Under the pieces are notes generated by a model, which was not told the DNA's origin, did no database searches, and saw only the letters and a list, made by a program, of their open reading frames with translations. Positions 23,527 through 35,196 of a DNA stretch of 64,000 nt are shown piece by piece (position 1 is the first letter of the stretch; each line of letters starts with the position of its first letter). A program made the translations under genes and the position numbers. Source of the stretch: Stenogyne calaminthoides. Its lineage: Eukaryota; Streptophyta; Magnoliopsida; Lamiales; Lamiaceae. The stretch lies in contig JBBCBC010000022.1 of assembly GCA_037126765.1 (NCBI GenBank), forward strand, positions 3,596,001-3,660,000. Reading direction: 5' to 3'.

Positions 23527-25134
23527 TGTTGGAATTTAGAGGCACGTAAACACGTAATACATGCGCAACAGAATTAAACAGTTTACCAATAACGAACATA
23601 TAATTGCATAAACGATTACGAATAAACATAACAAGAAATCTTACAATAATTCAAGAGTAGATTTCTCAACTTTGGTATCCACGTAATTCCCGTTCACAAA
23701 CTTGCATAGATTTGCCAGCGTTGAATCCCAAGATGAATTTACTAGGAAAATTCTAACTCTAGATTTTATGGAGAGAATTTGAACAACCGTTTTATGGATT
23801 CCCAAGAGCTCATATATATAGGAGAGTCCCAGCTTAAATCTTAAGCTAACCTGATTAGGAAATAAAACTCCTAATCTTTATTTGAATAAATCTCTTAGAT
23901 TTATTTCCTACATATAAAATCTCTACGGATTTAATTCCCATATATGTCAAATCTCTACGATTTATTTCCATATATATATTAAATCCTACAATAATATTCT
24001 ATATATTATTATTGGGAATTCCTATTTAATTAAATCCAATTTAGTTAAACATTAATAAAAATTAATTCCAAATTAATCCATTATTAATTAATTCTCCATA
24101 AATTAAATATTAAATCAAATTTAACATTTAATCAACCAACTGTAATCTGTAAAAGGGAACTACTTGTTGTATGACCCATAGGCCCTCATATATCAAGCGA
24201 TTAGTCAAACTAACGGTCTTAATTGAACCCTAGATAATAAATCAGATATTCTCAATATATGAGGTACGTGCGAGAAACGTGCAACTACATGTAACTGTAA
24301 CATGGGCTATAGCGATTTCCTCCTTTCATTCACGAATACTCAATTAGTCTTGAACATGATGAAGTGTCTATTCAAATAACTAAATAAATTTATCTCTAAT
24401 CACTAATTGATCACTCGTGTCACACTTGGCCACAAAGTCCAAGTTGACGTGCATTGGCCAATGACTTTGATCTAATTATGATGAGAAAATGAGTATTCTC
24501 TCTAAATCCACTTTGAGGAATGAATCCTTTTCTTGGCTCAACTACCACGCACATGCACTTCGTGATGAACCCAATCCAAGCCATATCTAGCCATGGAAGG
24601 GTGCAAGCGTCGGTCATGGTCAAAGTTCATCACTCCACACATGTCGTGCGTATTGACCTCAAGTCAAAGGAGTATCGCATCGCTCCCACTAACCGAGACA
24701 CCCGTAGACACATATAGTGGAACTACATAAAACAGTTTCTCGGATGGGCATACGAATACTCTCTAAGGTATTTTGTGCATCCATCATGAGATACTTAGTA
24801 TCTAGTAGTAAGTGAGATCTTACTACACTCTCTAAGAGTATGATGCAGATCGCACACCAATCTCCATTGCATCATCAATATCCCATTCTTGATGATCCTC
24901 GATTGGGGCTATTTGAGAATCACGCTTAAGTCATCTGAGTTCTCACACACTCAATGACAGTAGTGACTCAAGGGAACACAGATAAGAACAAATGCAAACA
25001 ATCAAATATAATATTCTAATAAGTGCAACGCTATATATTTAATATTAAATAAATAATAATATTAAACCAAAACTTAATATTATCTGAGTATTATGTCCTT
25101 ACAATGGATTGTCTCTAGGACACTAACACTAACA
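23527..25134 (-). repeat. 5' LTR of the first Copia element
   Basis: 1608 bp, tgttggaattt...actaaca on the plus strand; partner of 15358-17394. It would carry the promoter for leftward transcription. Confidence 0.92.
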
Positions 25135-27376
25135 CATACATTGTAAAGGAAAATGAGATGGTAAATCATACGCAGGCGGTGTGCAGACCGCTTTCCAGAT
25201 CTGTGATCAAGGTTAAAAAAATGATTTGAATTTAGATGAACATCATTTTTTTGACATTATTTCTTTGCATGGTAATCCATGGCGAAAGTTTATAACAAAT
25301 GATGAAGATTTGGATAGCTTATTAAGATCTTCTCAGACACCTGAGATTTTCATGTCCCGTAAAATTGATGAGCTGGATTCCGTGCATCATGAGGATGATG
25401 TTATTGTGGGTAGTTGTTCAAAATTCCCAACCACAAGAGAGGTGGGCTTTGTTCATTTTCTTGAGACATTCGATGCTATGAAGCGTGCAAAACTGAATCA
25501 TAGTCATTTTAATGACATCCTTGATTCTGAAGAAAAGGAAAAGTTAGCTGACATTGATGATGTTGATATGGATGGTTCAAGTGAGCAATCGTCGGATGAT
25601 TCTCTTAACCTCGAGTCATTTGAGAATTTATCAGATACTCCTCAGGAAAATCACACATTAACTACACATCAACAATCCATATTTGATATGCCCTCGTTTT
25701 CAAATGACATCAATGTAGCCGATGAAGATTTTATCCCTAGTAATTGTAACAATAAGTTTGTGGATAGTGATGATGATACGGGTGATTCAAGTTCTGATTC
25801 ATCAAATGATTCTCTTAATTACGAATCCTTTGAGAATGTGCCTAGCTCACTTACTGATCCGGAAATGCATACCCCAAATGCAAAGCGTCCGTGGATCCTC
25901 CCAGGTATACCATCACCTTCCACATTTCCTAGTGTAAATAAAGAGGATAGCACTACTAAAATCCCTAATGGGGTACCCGACATAATCAGTTTAGACAACA
26001 CGTTTACTAGCAAATTAGAAATGTGCATTTCGGTTGGAATTTACCATATGCTAAATAAAGTTGAGTACCGTGAAAAAAATATGATCCACGTCGATGGTTT
26101 TTGAAATGCAAGTATCCAAATTGTGAGTTTTTGTTTCATGGTATTGGGAAAAATGATTTTTTTTGTATTTCGAAGTTCAAATGTCACACATGTCTAAATG
26201 ATCCAGATAAAACCTCTCGACGAAAGTTGCCCGCCAAAGTAATCGCGTCATTCTATGCTGCAGGATAACAAGACCCAGTAATCGCAAAGTTGCCTAGATC
26301 AATTTTGAAGGATTTGAAAATAAAACATGGTTTGGATATATCATACAGTAAGGCGTTGACTAGCAAACATATGGCTGATGACATGGTTTACGATGACTTT
26401 GATGGTTCCTTTAAAATGTTGTCAGCTTATTTGCATGAGCTGAAGGTTGTGAATCCAGATACCTTTACAAAGATCGAAACTGATGAACAAGGCAAGTTCA
26501 AGTATGTTTTTTATACGCTTCGTGCATCAATTAGAGGGTTTGTTAATTGTGGTAGGCCTGTGATTGTTGTTGATGGGACAAATCTGAAAGGAAAGTATAA
26601 GGGAGTGGTTGTTGTAGCAGTAACCCATGATTGCAATCATCATGTCTTTCCAATTGCTAAAGGTGTTGGGGATTTGGAGAATAATGAGTCATGGTCTTGG
26701 TTTTTAGATAGATTAAAAGATGCAATTGGACATGATCATCACAAAGATTTGTTGATTGTTTCCGATCAACACAAATCCATAATCCACGCTGTGAAGACTG
26801 TTTTTCCTCGAGAAACATATGTATTGTGTTATTTCCACCTTCAAAAGAAGATAGCTTCGTATGGTAAAAAAGTTGTACAAATTTACAAGTCAACAGCATA
26901 TGAGCACTGTCCCTCCAAATACAGGAAGTAAGTAAAAGAAAGATCAATTATGTTGTTATTGTTATATATATTTATATTTCCAATATATATTGTGTTGCAT
27001 TATTATATAATTTATATTAATCGCATTGAAATACTTTTGTTAGAAATATGGGTTCCCTTGCACGCATTGACAATGGCAAGATCATTAAGACTTTTGAAAA
27101 TACAAAACCTGAGAGGTGGTCCCAAGTGCATTGTAAGACAAGACGATACGAGTTCATGACTTCTAATGCTGCTGAATCTTGGAATAAATGTCTGAAGTGG
27201 GCACGTGGAAAACCTATTGTGTATGTTTTGGAAAGTATTAGAAGTGTCATTCAAGAATGGTTTCATATTCGATCAACTGAAGTCAATACCAGTGGTAGTG
27301 TATTATGTTCAAGGGTCGCTGCTCATTTGTCCAGCGTCACTTCGATTGCTGATAAATATACTTTTAATGTGCTTAT

Positions 27377-27986
27377 TGTTGTGCCCGGTTTATAACTCAC
27401 GGCCAACAAATATCAATGATCAAACAAGATGAATAAACAACGATAAATCACACAAGCAACACCGGAATTTGATTACCCAGTTCGTCTTTTGAATAAAACT
27501 ACGTCTGGGGGCGCCCAAGCCAGGATTCTTTTATTACTTTTTTTGCCTAATAGTCTAGAACTGTTCTCCCCTTTACAAAGAATGATACATGAAGTATATA
27601 TAGACGAAGAATTAGGTTAAGACTTCTCATGGGCTTCTTCCGTGGACTTGCTAGAGCTCCAGCCGCCAAGACTAGGGTTTTCTGGGTTAGCCCGTGATTC
27701 TCGCTTCCGGATACACATACCTTGCTTACATCCCGCGATATCCGCACCACTAACTAACCTTATCTCTTCCATATTTATCCCTTAGCCGACCTCGAACCGA
27801 AGTCACCTCCGACCTGTATGATCTTTCAAGTTGTCGTGCGATCTTCACATTCTTCCAAGTTGCCTCGAGAGTTGCGTAATCTTTTGAGTCACCTTGCGGC
27901 CTACGTGACCCAAGCGAAGTCGTCCCCAATGACACGTATATGGTGGAAAGTCGCCTCACATGGTTGGATTATTTCATGTTACAACA
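27377..27986 (-). mobile_element. Solo LTR in a transposase exon
   Basis: 610 bp starting TGTTGTGCCC and ending ttACAACA, with near-identical 5-bp flanks (cttat at 27372-27376, attat at 27987-27991). Removing it and one flank joins the transposase frame exactly (NVL|IKRRYRIVYGT). A TATA-like tatatata at about 27596-27603 suggests minus-strand orientation. No internal region is present, so it is the product of LTR-LTR recombination, or a very short non-autonomous element. Confidence 0.85.
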
Positions 27987-28411
27987 ATTATAAAACGTCG
28001 GTATCGTATTGTTTATGGTACTAAGAGTCACATAGTTGATCTGGCCAATTGTGAATGCAATTGTTGATTTTTTCGGTTATAAGGTATTCCTTGTACACAT
28101 GCAATTGCTGCAATCAGGTAATAAGTTAGGAAGAATGAATCTTTATGTTCTTTTGTTATATATTAGTATGTTATTTTGAACATAACCTCTATGTTTTGCC
28201 ATAGGCATGCAGGTTACCTTATCAGTTTATTTGTTGATGATTTTTATAAAGTTGATCGTGTACAAGGAATGTGGAATGATACGATAATGCCCGTACCTTC
28301 CCCGGATGAATGGGTAACGCCTGATCACATAAAATTTTTTACATGCGAGGCTCCTCCTTTCCCCAAGAAAGCAGGTCGTCCAAAAGAAGGAAGAATACGA
28401 TCAGCACTCGA

Positions 28412-28552
28412 GTCTTCATCATCATCATCATCATCATCATCGAAGAAGAAGAAGAAGAAGAAGAAGAAGAAGAAGAAGAAGAAGAAGAAGAAGAAGAAGA
28501 AGAAGAAGAAGAAGAAGAAGAAGAAGAAGAAGAAGAAGAAGAAGAAGAAGAA
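28412..28552. repeat. (TCA)n-(AAG)n microsatellite in transposase
   Basis: About nine TCA triplets followed by about 37 AAG/AGA triplets (28442-28552), within the last transposase exon and in frame, so they encode a Ser run then a long Lys run. Poly-Glu and poly-Ser frames on either strand are products of the repeat. Confidence 0.95.
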
Positions 28553-28770
28553 GACACGTTCTTGTTCGATTTGTAAAGGCACAGACCACAACAGCGCTTC
28601 ATGTAAAATACATGTTCCAATTGTTACGATGGTGGAAGATGCAGAGTCATGCAATGTTGAGGTAACGCCTAAACAACCTAAAGCTCGCAGGTGTTCATTG
28701 TGTCGGGGAACTGGTCATACCAAGAGGAAATGTCCAAAACCTGTCGTTGTATGATTGAAATGATTATACG

Positions 28771-29800
28771 AACGGGCTGAAGGGGTTGGCAGCTGTGTCG
28801 GCATAGTGTTGGCTGTTATTCTTGAAGTGTTGGCACGAAATTTTTTAAACACGACACTTCTGAACGTTTAAACATTTATCTTCATATTTGATTGTGCTGG
28901 ACCATTAATATTTGAACTTTTAATAAGTGGATTTTATCAATTATTTAATATTGACAACGTTAACTTGAATAATCTATCATGTCAGTTACTGAAGTTTGTC
29001 AATTATAAAGGATTTAGTTAAGATAACATAACTTATTGGTGAATGAGCAATTTTTTGTAGAGAAATGTATATACTAACGGGCTGAAGGTGTTGGCAGTTG
29101 TGTCGGCATAGTGTTGACTTTTATCCATGAAGTGTTGGCACTGTATATTTAAACATGACATTTCGTCATAGTTCAAATATTTATCTTCATTTTATTGTGC
29201 TGAACCATGGATGTTGGAACTTTTTATAAGTGAATTTTATCAATTATTTAGTATTGATGAGGTTTAATTGAATAATCTTTCATGTCATTTATTTTACGAA
29301 TTGTTTGTCAATTATAAAGGATTCAGTTAAGATAACATAATGTCTTGGTGATTGAGCAATTTTTTGAATAGTAATATATATACTAACGGGCTGAAGGTGT
29401 TTGAAGTTGTGTTGGCATTTGGTTGGATTTTATTCATGAAGTGTTGGCACGGTATATTTAAACATGACATTTCGTCAACGTTTAATTATTTATATTCATT
29501 TTTTATAGTGCTGAACCATGGATGTTGGAACTTTTAATAAGTGGATTTTATAAATTATTTATTATTGATGACGTTTATTTGAATAATCTTTCATGTCATT
29601 TAACAAAGTTTGTCAATTATAAAGGATAAGGATTTAGTTAAGAAAGATAACATAACGTATTGGTGAATGAGCATTTTTTTGAAAAGTAATCTATATATTA
29701 ACGGGCTGAAGATGTTGGTAGTTGTGTCAGCATAGTGTTGGCTTTTATCTATTAAGTGTTGGCACGGTATATCTTAAACATATTATTCAGTCTATTTTTT
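28771..29800. repeat. Tandem repeat, about 310-bp unit, four copies
   Basis: Units start at aacgggctgaagg (28771, 29076, 29385, 29700), spacings 305, 309 and 315 bp; the last is partial. Each contains gtgttggcac, a stretch like ggaactttt(a)ataagtg and gtcaattataaaggat. They fill the gap between the two convergent MULE genes, beginning just after the transposase stop. Confidence 0.9.
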
Positions 29801-29947
29801 AAACTCATCATTAACTCTCAATATCGTAAATAACGTACTCACATTAAGGATTCTAGTTTGCATAAATGTTATGAAAGAGTTGTTGGCAAATTCCCAGACT
29901 GGGCATACGAAGTACCATTTAACAAAGTATATTAGTTGTTTGAATAT

Positions 29948-30120
29948 TCAACAACCACATTTGTCCTCATTGGCAAACAGCTCGACACAAAATGCTTTTC
30001 TAAACATTCCACACATTTCCGCATCAACGTGATCAAGTTCACGACCCATCACCAAACATTCTAGGAACTTGATGCACATTATACAACACTCCCTTCCATC
30101 AACTTGTTGTGGTGGATTAG
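29948..30120 (-). pseudogene. Ulp1 (C48) protease C-terminal exon
   Basis: Read leftward from a splice acceptor at 30121: PQQVDGRECCIMCIKFLECL, matching the Gln and catalytic Cys block of C48 cysteine proteases (usually Q-x-N-x-x-DCG), then FRKAFCVELFANEDKCGC and a stop. The usual Asp-Cys-Gly is Glu-Cys-Cys. This is the final exon of the MULE Ulp1 gene, whose 5' part lies at 37.2-37.8 kb on the same strand; its His/Asp exons are inverted next to it. Confidence 0.72.
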
Positions 30121-30148
30121 CTGGTCAATGTCTAAATGAGGAAGTAAG

Positions 30149-30184
<36 letters not shown>
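30149..30184. repeat. (TA)n tract at an inversion breakpoint
   Basis: A perfect TA run separating the minus-strand last Ulp1 exon from the plus-strand Ulp1 core exons. Confidence 0.9.
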
Positions 30185-30187
<3 letters not shown>

Positions 30188-30262
30188 CTTATTATTTGAA
30201 AAATATCCATTATTTTATATGAATAGTTTAAACACTGAGTTGGGTTAATGGTTAATTTACAG

Positions 30263-30771
30263 CAAATTGATTCACTACTTCTTCTTGCCGTACAAAAGTC
30301 CAAGTTGTGGCCTAACAAATTCCTCAAAGACTGGACTGTGGTTGAAAACTTTTTCTAGGTATGTTATGTTGATTAAATACAATTATTCAGCACAAGTAAA
30401 TTGTTAATATTATACGTTTTAACGATTTTGTCAACAGAAAAAGTTAGCAGACATGTACACCAGTTGGCCATCAAGCAAAAAACAAAATGAAAATTGGGAT
30501 TGGTGGACCGTTGATGAGGAAATTGTGAAGTGCATAACGGGAGAGCTGAAAAATGATGGCCATAACTTACACTGGTCAAAGGCAGATAAAGTTTATGGTG
30601 TTGCAAATTTCGGGAAGAATCATTTCGTGCTTTACCAGCTAAACATCCACAACCGAAATATTGTAGTGTACGACCCAATGACAAAAGACAATCGTTGGCC
30701 AAAAGGGATGCTCAAACAAATTCAAAAAATTGCAGAATTACCAAGAGGACACGACCTTACGATTTCCACAA
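30263..30771 (+). pseudogene. Ulp1 (C48) protease core exons, inverted
   Basis: Two exons with good splice sites. Exon 30263-30358 gives QIDSLLLLAVQKSKLW...WTVVENFF and ends in a stop codon at the splice junction. Exon 30438-30771 gives KKLADMYTSW, WDWWTVDEEIVKCITGEL and the catalytic His/Asp block GKNHFVLYQLNIHNRNIVVY then DPM, followed by donor gtaagg. This is the SUMO-protease-like peptidase C48 fold found in Kaonashi-type MULEs. It lies on the plus strand while the Cys-bearing exon (29948-30120) and the N-terminal part (37.2-37.8 kb) are on the minus strand; a single inversion of about 30.15-30.83 kb explains this. Confidence 0.8.
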
Positions 30772-30835
30772 GTAAGGTTAGCAAGTATTTCTTCTTTTAT
30801 GCCATCATCCACCATATGTCAAAATTCTGCATTTT

Positions 30836-32528
30836 ATGCTAATTTAGAGATCATGAACTTGATGCACTCTAAGTGTTTGATGAAATGCTTGTGTGTGGAT
30901 TTAAGCATATCATTAAATTCAGGGAACAACAAGAAAGGAGAAAGGGAATAATCTTCCTCAGGGAAGTTTTCATTTAGAACATTATCAGGGACATTTGTTC
31001 CCCATTGGTTGATAGATTGAAAGTTTGCCTCAGTTGTGACCAAATCCTCATCGGCATTACATACCTGAGTCTGAACTGGGGTTTGTCCAGATTGGTCAGC
31101 TTCAGTGTGTTGACTTTCTTTCAGTGGAGAAGTTTCAGCCTGAGTTTCACCAGCTTGAGTATCATCATCCTGAGTTTCTTTATCTGAGTCTGACTCACTC
31201 CATTCATAGAATATGATGGGCTTCTTCTTTTCAGGCTCAATGGATGGTTTATCAGTATTTTTGTTCTTCAGACTTAATTTGGTGATTCTCTTAGTTAATT
31301 CTCCTGAGTCATCTTCATGTTTCTTATGAACACAAGTAGATTCATAAAAAACAACAAGAGGTGTTTCTTCCACAATAGGGGTCCTACAGTTGTAAACCTT
31401 GAAGGCTTTACTAACTTCAGAATATCCCAAGAATATCCCTTCATCAGCTTTGCTATCAAAAGTTTTCAACTGATCTTTACCATTATTGTGTATGAAACAC
31501 TTACAACCAAACACACGAAAGAAAGAGACAAGAGGCTTCATTTCATTCCACAGCTCATATGTTTTTTTTCCTTGATTTTTTGTTAGCATGGATCTGTTCT
31601 GAGAGTAGCATGCAGTGTTGACTGCCTCAGACCAAAATCTCTTAGGAATGTCAGCTTCATCAATCATTGTTCTTGCAGCTTCTTTCAATGTCCTATTTCT
31701 TCTTTCAGAAACACCATTCTATTGTGGGGTCCTTGTAGCTAATGTTTCATGAGCTATCCCATTTGCTGCACAATAATCAAATATAATATGGTTGATAAAC
31801 TCGGTGCCTTTATCTGGTCTGATTTTGACCACACTCAGATTCTTTTCATTACTGAGTCTTTTCAGTAGTTCTGGCAGTTTTGTCTGAGTCTCTTTCTTAC
31901 TTAGTAAGAATATGACCCAAGTGTATTTAGAGTAGTCATCAACTACCTCAAGTGTATATTTCCTGCCATTTGTGCTCACAGGTGTTACTGGACCAAAGAG
32001 ATCCATATGTAATAACTGAAGTATTCTATCAGTAGACACTTCTACTTTGCTTTTGAATGATGCTCTTATTTGTTTTCCTTTTTAACAAGCATCACATACA
32101 TGATCTTTACTGAATATTTTATTGGGTAACCCCCTCACAAGTGAGAGTCTTGCAAGTTTATTTAAGCCTTTAAAGTTCAAGTGATTCAGTCTTTCGTGCC
32201 ACAACCAACTGGTTTCAATAGCTTTCTTAGCTACTAAACATGTATCCATAGGAGTTAGCCTCCAATCAGCACACATTTTCTCTTTTAGTAAAACTTGTTG
32301 TGAAACATTATCTTTCACATAACACAAGTTCTTTGAGAATTCAACACTGAATCCTTTATCACAGAATTTACTGATAGAAAGCAAGTTATGCTTTAAACCA
32401 GACACATATGATACACCATGGATATGAACAGTATCAACTTCAAGTGTTCCATATCCTTCAGTCTGTACTTTGGAATTGTCTCCAAAAGTTATCTGAGGGC
32501 CTTTCTGTTCAACAAAGTCAGTGAGCAA
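30836..32528 (-). pseudogene. Copia integrase region of truncated element
   Basis: Leftward: gag-pre-integrase finger (WLWHERLNHLNFKGLNKLA ... CDAC) ending at about 32090; integrase core LLHMDLFGPVTPVSTNGRKY and VVDDYSKYTWVIFL with catalytic Asps, then IRPDKGTEF (32039-31719). A stop at 31719-31721 interrupts the QNG block. The C-terminal part (31688-30836) has FWSEAVNTACYSQNR, the GCKCFIHNNGK motif and DEGIFLGYS, then an acidic linker. RT never follows. Confidence 0.85.
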
Positions 32529-33670
32529 ATGCTTGTATCATGTCATGTGCCTTGAACATCCACTGTCCAGATACCATGCAACATGTGTCATTTCACTTTC
32601 ACTCATCAGGGCTATATTGTCTTCATTCAACTCAGTGCCCTTCTCCTTCACCTGAAACAAAATCAGACCTTAGGTACCCATTTGGTGTAGGGTCCTACCA
32701 GAATAGTTGTACCTTTTGGAACCCAAATCTGTCTCACAACTCTAATTACTTTAGATTGGCTGATTTGTCTTCCATAAATATCTACATATACATTCACCAC
32801 CCTAGGTGCCTTGGAAGTATCTTGTGTATGAGTGCCAGCCTTAGCATGAGCATGAGCCTTAGAGTTCTTCTTGGGTTCAGGCCTCTTGTTTCAATGCCTT
32901 GGCCTTGGTGCAGCTGGTCTATGTCTCTGATGACTTGGATTCAGGAAACCTTTACCCTTAGCAAGTGGGGTTTAGGTTGCCTATACTAAAATTGGGGTCT
33001 TTCAGTAACCTGAGGACTTGGTTTCCTCAGTTGAGAATTTCTCGGCTGAGTGTTTCTCTTCTGAAGATTCCTCTGATGGTTCAGGACAGATTTCTTTAGG
33101 TTGGTATTCTTAGCCTGAGGCTTCGAAGTACTGGCCTGAGGATTTCCTACTGAGTGTTCAGGTTTTCTAGCCTTTTCCTGAGGTTTGGGCTTTCTTTCCT
33201 GAACCTTCAGGTTTTCTAAAACCATAGGTCTTTTACCCTTGTCCAAAACACGGGTTTTTCTTCAATAAGAAGATCAGTACGAACGCCGGTTTAACAAACA
33301 CAGTCTCAGTGCCACTAGAAGAAGCAGAATTCAGAAGACCATATGAAGTTCCCCCTGGATTATATCCCAATCCATCCTTTATAGTTACAGGTCTTTGATA
33401 ACTCTGAATTTCATCTATTGCATTAGATACAGAATTCAATAGAGCTAACTTTCTCCTCAAACTATCTTCACTTTTCTTTAGAGTTTCATGTTTCTCAAAG
33501 AGGTCATTGAATTAAGTCCTGATAAGCTGATTTTCCTCAGTGGATTTCTCTAACTTTCCTTTCAGGGCATCTACTACTTTCTCTTTTTCTGAGAGTTGTA
33601 CTTTCAGAACATCTAGTTCATCAGTAACTCCCATCAATTGAGAAATAATCTCAGCAGCATTACAATTTTT
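32529..33670 (-). pseudogene. Decayed gag-pol junction of truncated element
   Basis: The section between gag and the integrase finger is split into short minus-strand frames (33460-33233, 33246-32986) rich in Lys, Pro and Gln, with stops between them. The protease region corresponding to about 32530-32650 is shifted out of frame (HVAWYLDSGCSRHMT-like reading). No intact protease. Confidence 0.6.
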
Positions 33671-35074
33671 TCACTTAAGATTGTTAGCAATCAGTTCCTC
33701 ATTCTGCTCTTGAGTTTTAATGAACAGTTTTTGTAATACATAATAGTCCTTCATCAGATTCTCAAAAGAACCCATCAGGTCAAAATTACTGGTTATAGAA
33801 GAACTTGACAACTCAGGTGCTTGTGTAGGAGCAGCAACTGAGATAGAAGAATTTACCTCCTCAATAGCAACAAGGCAGACATCATCACTATCACTATCTG
33901 AGAACATTTCTTCTGAAGAGCTGGATTCTCCTTCAGTACGTTCTTCCTCAGCAACCATAGCCTTTTTGCTTGAGTACTTCTTGTCTCTTTTGGCTTGCCT
34001 TTCTCTTCTTTCCTTGGAACTTAAGTCAGGACAGTCATACTGGAAGTGACCTTTCTTCTTGTAGTTGTAGCATCTGCTGGTATCATCATCCTGATCACTT
34101 TCTTCCTTTGACTTTGTGTCCTTCTTTCTGGATGAGGATCCTTCAGTTTTGTGGTCCTTCTTCTTCTCAGTAGACTTGTCTTCAGCTTCTGAGTTGTTCC
34201 TATTCCTGTACCTGGTATCCTTGTAATATCTTTTGTATTTTCCATATCTGCTGTTCATTATCTCAAACCTTCTTGCCATCAGGGTAATTGTCTCATCTTT
34301 TTCATCCTGATTTTTATTAAATGAGATCTTAGGTTCTTTAGTATTGCAGATTTTTCCCTGAGCTTTGAAAGACACACTTTTGTTGGATGAGGTATCATCT
34401 TTGCTATCAGGTTTCTTAGTTTTCTTATCAATTACAAACTCATAGGCTTTCAACTCAGAGAAAACCTGTTGATATGGCATAGAAGCAATATCTTTGATGT
34501 TCTCAATCACCACAACATGTATATCCCATTTCTTAGAGAGTCCTCTAAGAATTTTCAGAGCAATCTCTCTTTTAGGATATCTTTTCCCAAGAGCATTCAG
34601 ATCATTCATAATGCTAGTGAATCTGACCTCAAGTCTTTCAATGGATTCACCATTTTCCATTTCTAAACCATCAAATTTGGCAATAGCCATAGATAGTTTG
34701 TTTTTCTTGATATGATCAGTGCCCTGACACATAATAGCAAGTGTGTCCCAAATTTCTTTAGCAGTGTCACAGTGGGAAATCATTCCCATAACACCATCAT
34801 CAATAGTGTTGTAAAGAGTATCCTTAGCAATATAGTCCAAGTTAACCAACTTCCTCTCTTCATGAGTAAGCTGATCATCATATTTGGGAAATTCATCCCT
34901 TGGATCATCTTTTTCAGCATCAGTGGATCTAGGATTAACAACCTTATACTCAAAAGGTCCTTGAGACACAACTCTCCATATTCTTTCATGTTTAGAGTAC
35001 AAATGTGCCTGTATTCTTAATCTACATATATCATAGTGCTCAACTGAGAACATAGGTAGTTTCTTAGAAGGCAT
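33671..35074 (-). CDS. Copia gag (open, in a truncated element)
   Basis: A 467-residue open frame. Residues about 1-220 form the UBN2-type capsid (MFSVEHYDICRLRIQAHL; LRGLSKKWDIHVVVIENIKD). A Lys/Arg/Ser-rich stretch leads to a CCHC nucleocapsid knuckle near residue 345 (CYNYKKKGHFQYDC; the residue after the first Cys pair is Lys where Gly is common). An acidic Ser/Glu tail follows. It is the longest intact retroelement protein in the window, but the element cannot mobilise itself. Gag from such copies could in principle act in trans or interfere. Confidence 0.85.
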   Translation of the reverse strand: MPSKKLPMFSVEHYDICRLRIQAHLYSKHERIWRVVSQGPFEYKVVNPRSTDAEKDDPRDEFPKYDDQLTHEERKLVNLDYIAKDTLYNTIDDGVMGMISHCDTAKEIWDTLAIMCQGTDHIKKNKLSMAIAKFDGLEMENGESIERLEVRFTSIMNDLNALGKRYPKREIALKILRGLSKKWDIHVVVIENIKDIASMPYQQVFSELKAYEFVIDKKTKKPDSKDDTSSNKSVSFKAQGKICNTKEPKISFNKNQDEKDETITLMARRFEIMNSRYGKYKRYYKDTRYRNRNNSEAEDKSTEKKKDHKTEGSSSRKKDTKSKEESDQDDDTSRCYNYKKKGHFQYDCPDLSSKERRERQAKRDKKYSSKKAMVAEEERTEGESSSSEEMFSDSDSDDVCLVAIEEVNSSISVAAPTQAPELSSSSITSNFDLMGSFENLMKDYYVLQKLFIKTQEQNEELIANNLK

Positions 35075-35184
35075 GATGAATGAGACTTAAAAGATATCAG
35101 CAGTAAGATCTATTCAGTAGACCACCAGAGTCTCTCAGTAAGCAAGACTATGGCAACCAAAACAAGTGGTCAAAATGAACCACT

Positions 35185-35196
35185 GCTCTGATACCA
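35185..35196 (-). promoter_or_regulatory. Primer binding site (initiator Met tRNA)
   Basis: The minus strand reads TGGTATCAGAGC two bases inside the 5' LTR end. Confidence 0.9.

Larger units (their letters stand above)
15358..25134 (-). mobile_element. Full-length Copia retrotransposon with TSD catac
   Basis: Long LTRs at 15358-17394 and 23527-25134 start tgttggaattt and end ctaaca on the plus strand. The 5-bp duplication catac sits at 15353-15357 and 25135-25139. The element is transcribed leftward: the initiator-Met-tRNA primer site is at 23515-23525, then gag, protease, integrase, RT and RNase H (Copia order), then a polypurine tract at 17395-17406. gag begins MNNLSLRSLLEMNKLVGPNF, a style I associate with Tork/Angela-type elements (tentative). 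It lies in the first coding exon of the MULE transposase. Stops and frameshifts interrupt the polyprotein. Confidence 0.93.
15330..28754 (+). pseudogene. mudrA: MULE (mudrA-type) transposase, broken
   Basis: The cut-and-paste transposase of the MULE, in pieces. The first exon starts at 15330 (MFGRKYLFI), is split after 15357 by a Copia element, resumes at 25140 and has an in-frame stop where Trp is usual. An acidic N-terminal region (25226-26104) follows; the frame shifts near 26100 at a Cys-rich segment (KCKYPNCEF...FKCHTC). The MULE core at 26290-26927 has the first catalytic Asp in VDGTNLKGKYKG and the second in VSDQHKS. An intron (26928-27043) leads to TSNAAESWNKCLKWARGKPI (27044-27376). 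After a solo LTR comes a SWIM zinc finger (CECNC...IPCTHA, with two stops), an intron (28118-28204), and a C-terminus with Ser and Lys runs and two zinc knuckles (CSICKGTDHNSASC, CSLCRGTGHTKRKC). Not functional as it stands. Confidence 0.88.

Noticed and set aside
28325..28654. Open frames encoding poly-Phe, poly-Ser and poly-Glu
   Set aside because: Alternative-frame readings of the AAG/TCA microsatellite within the transposase exon.
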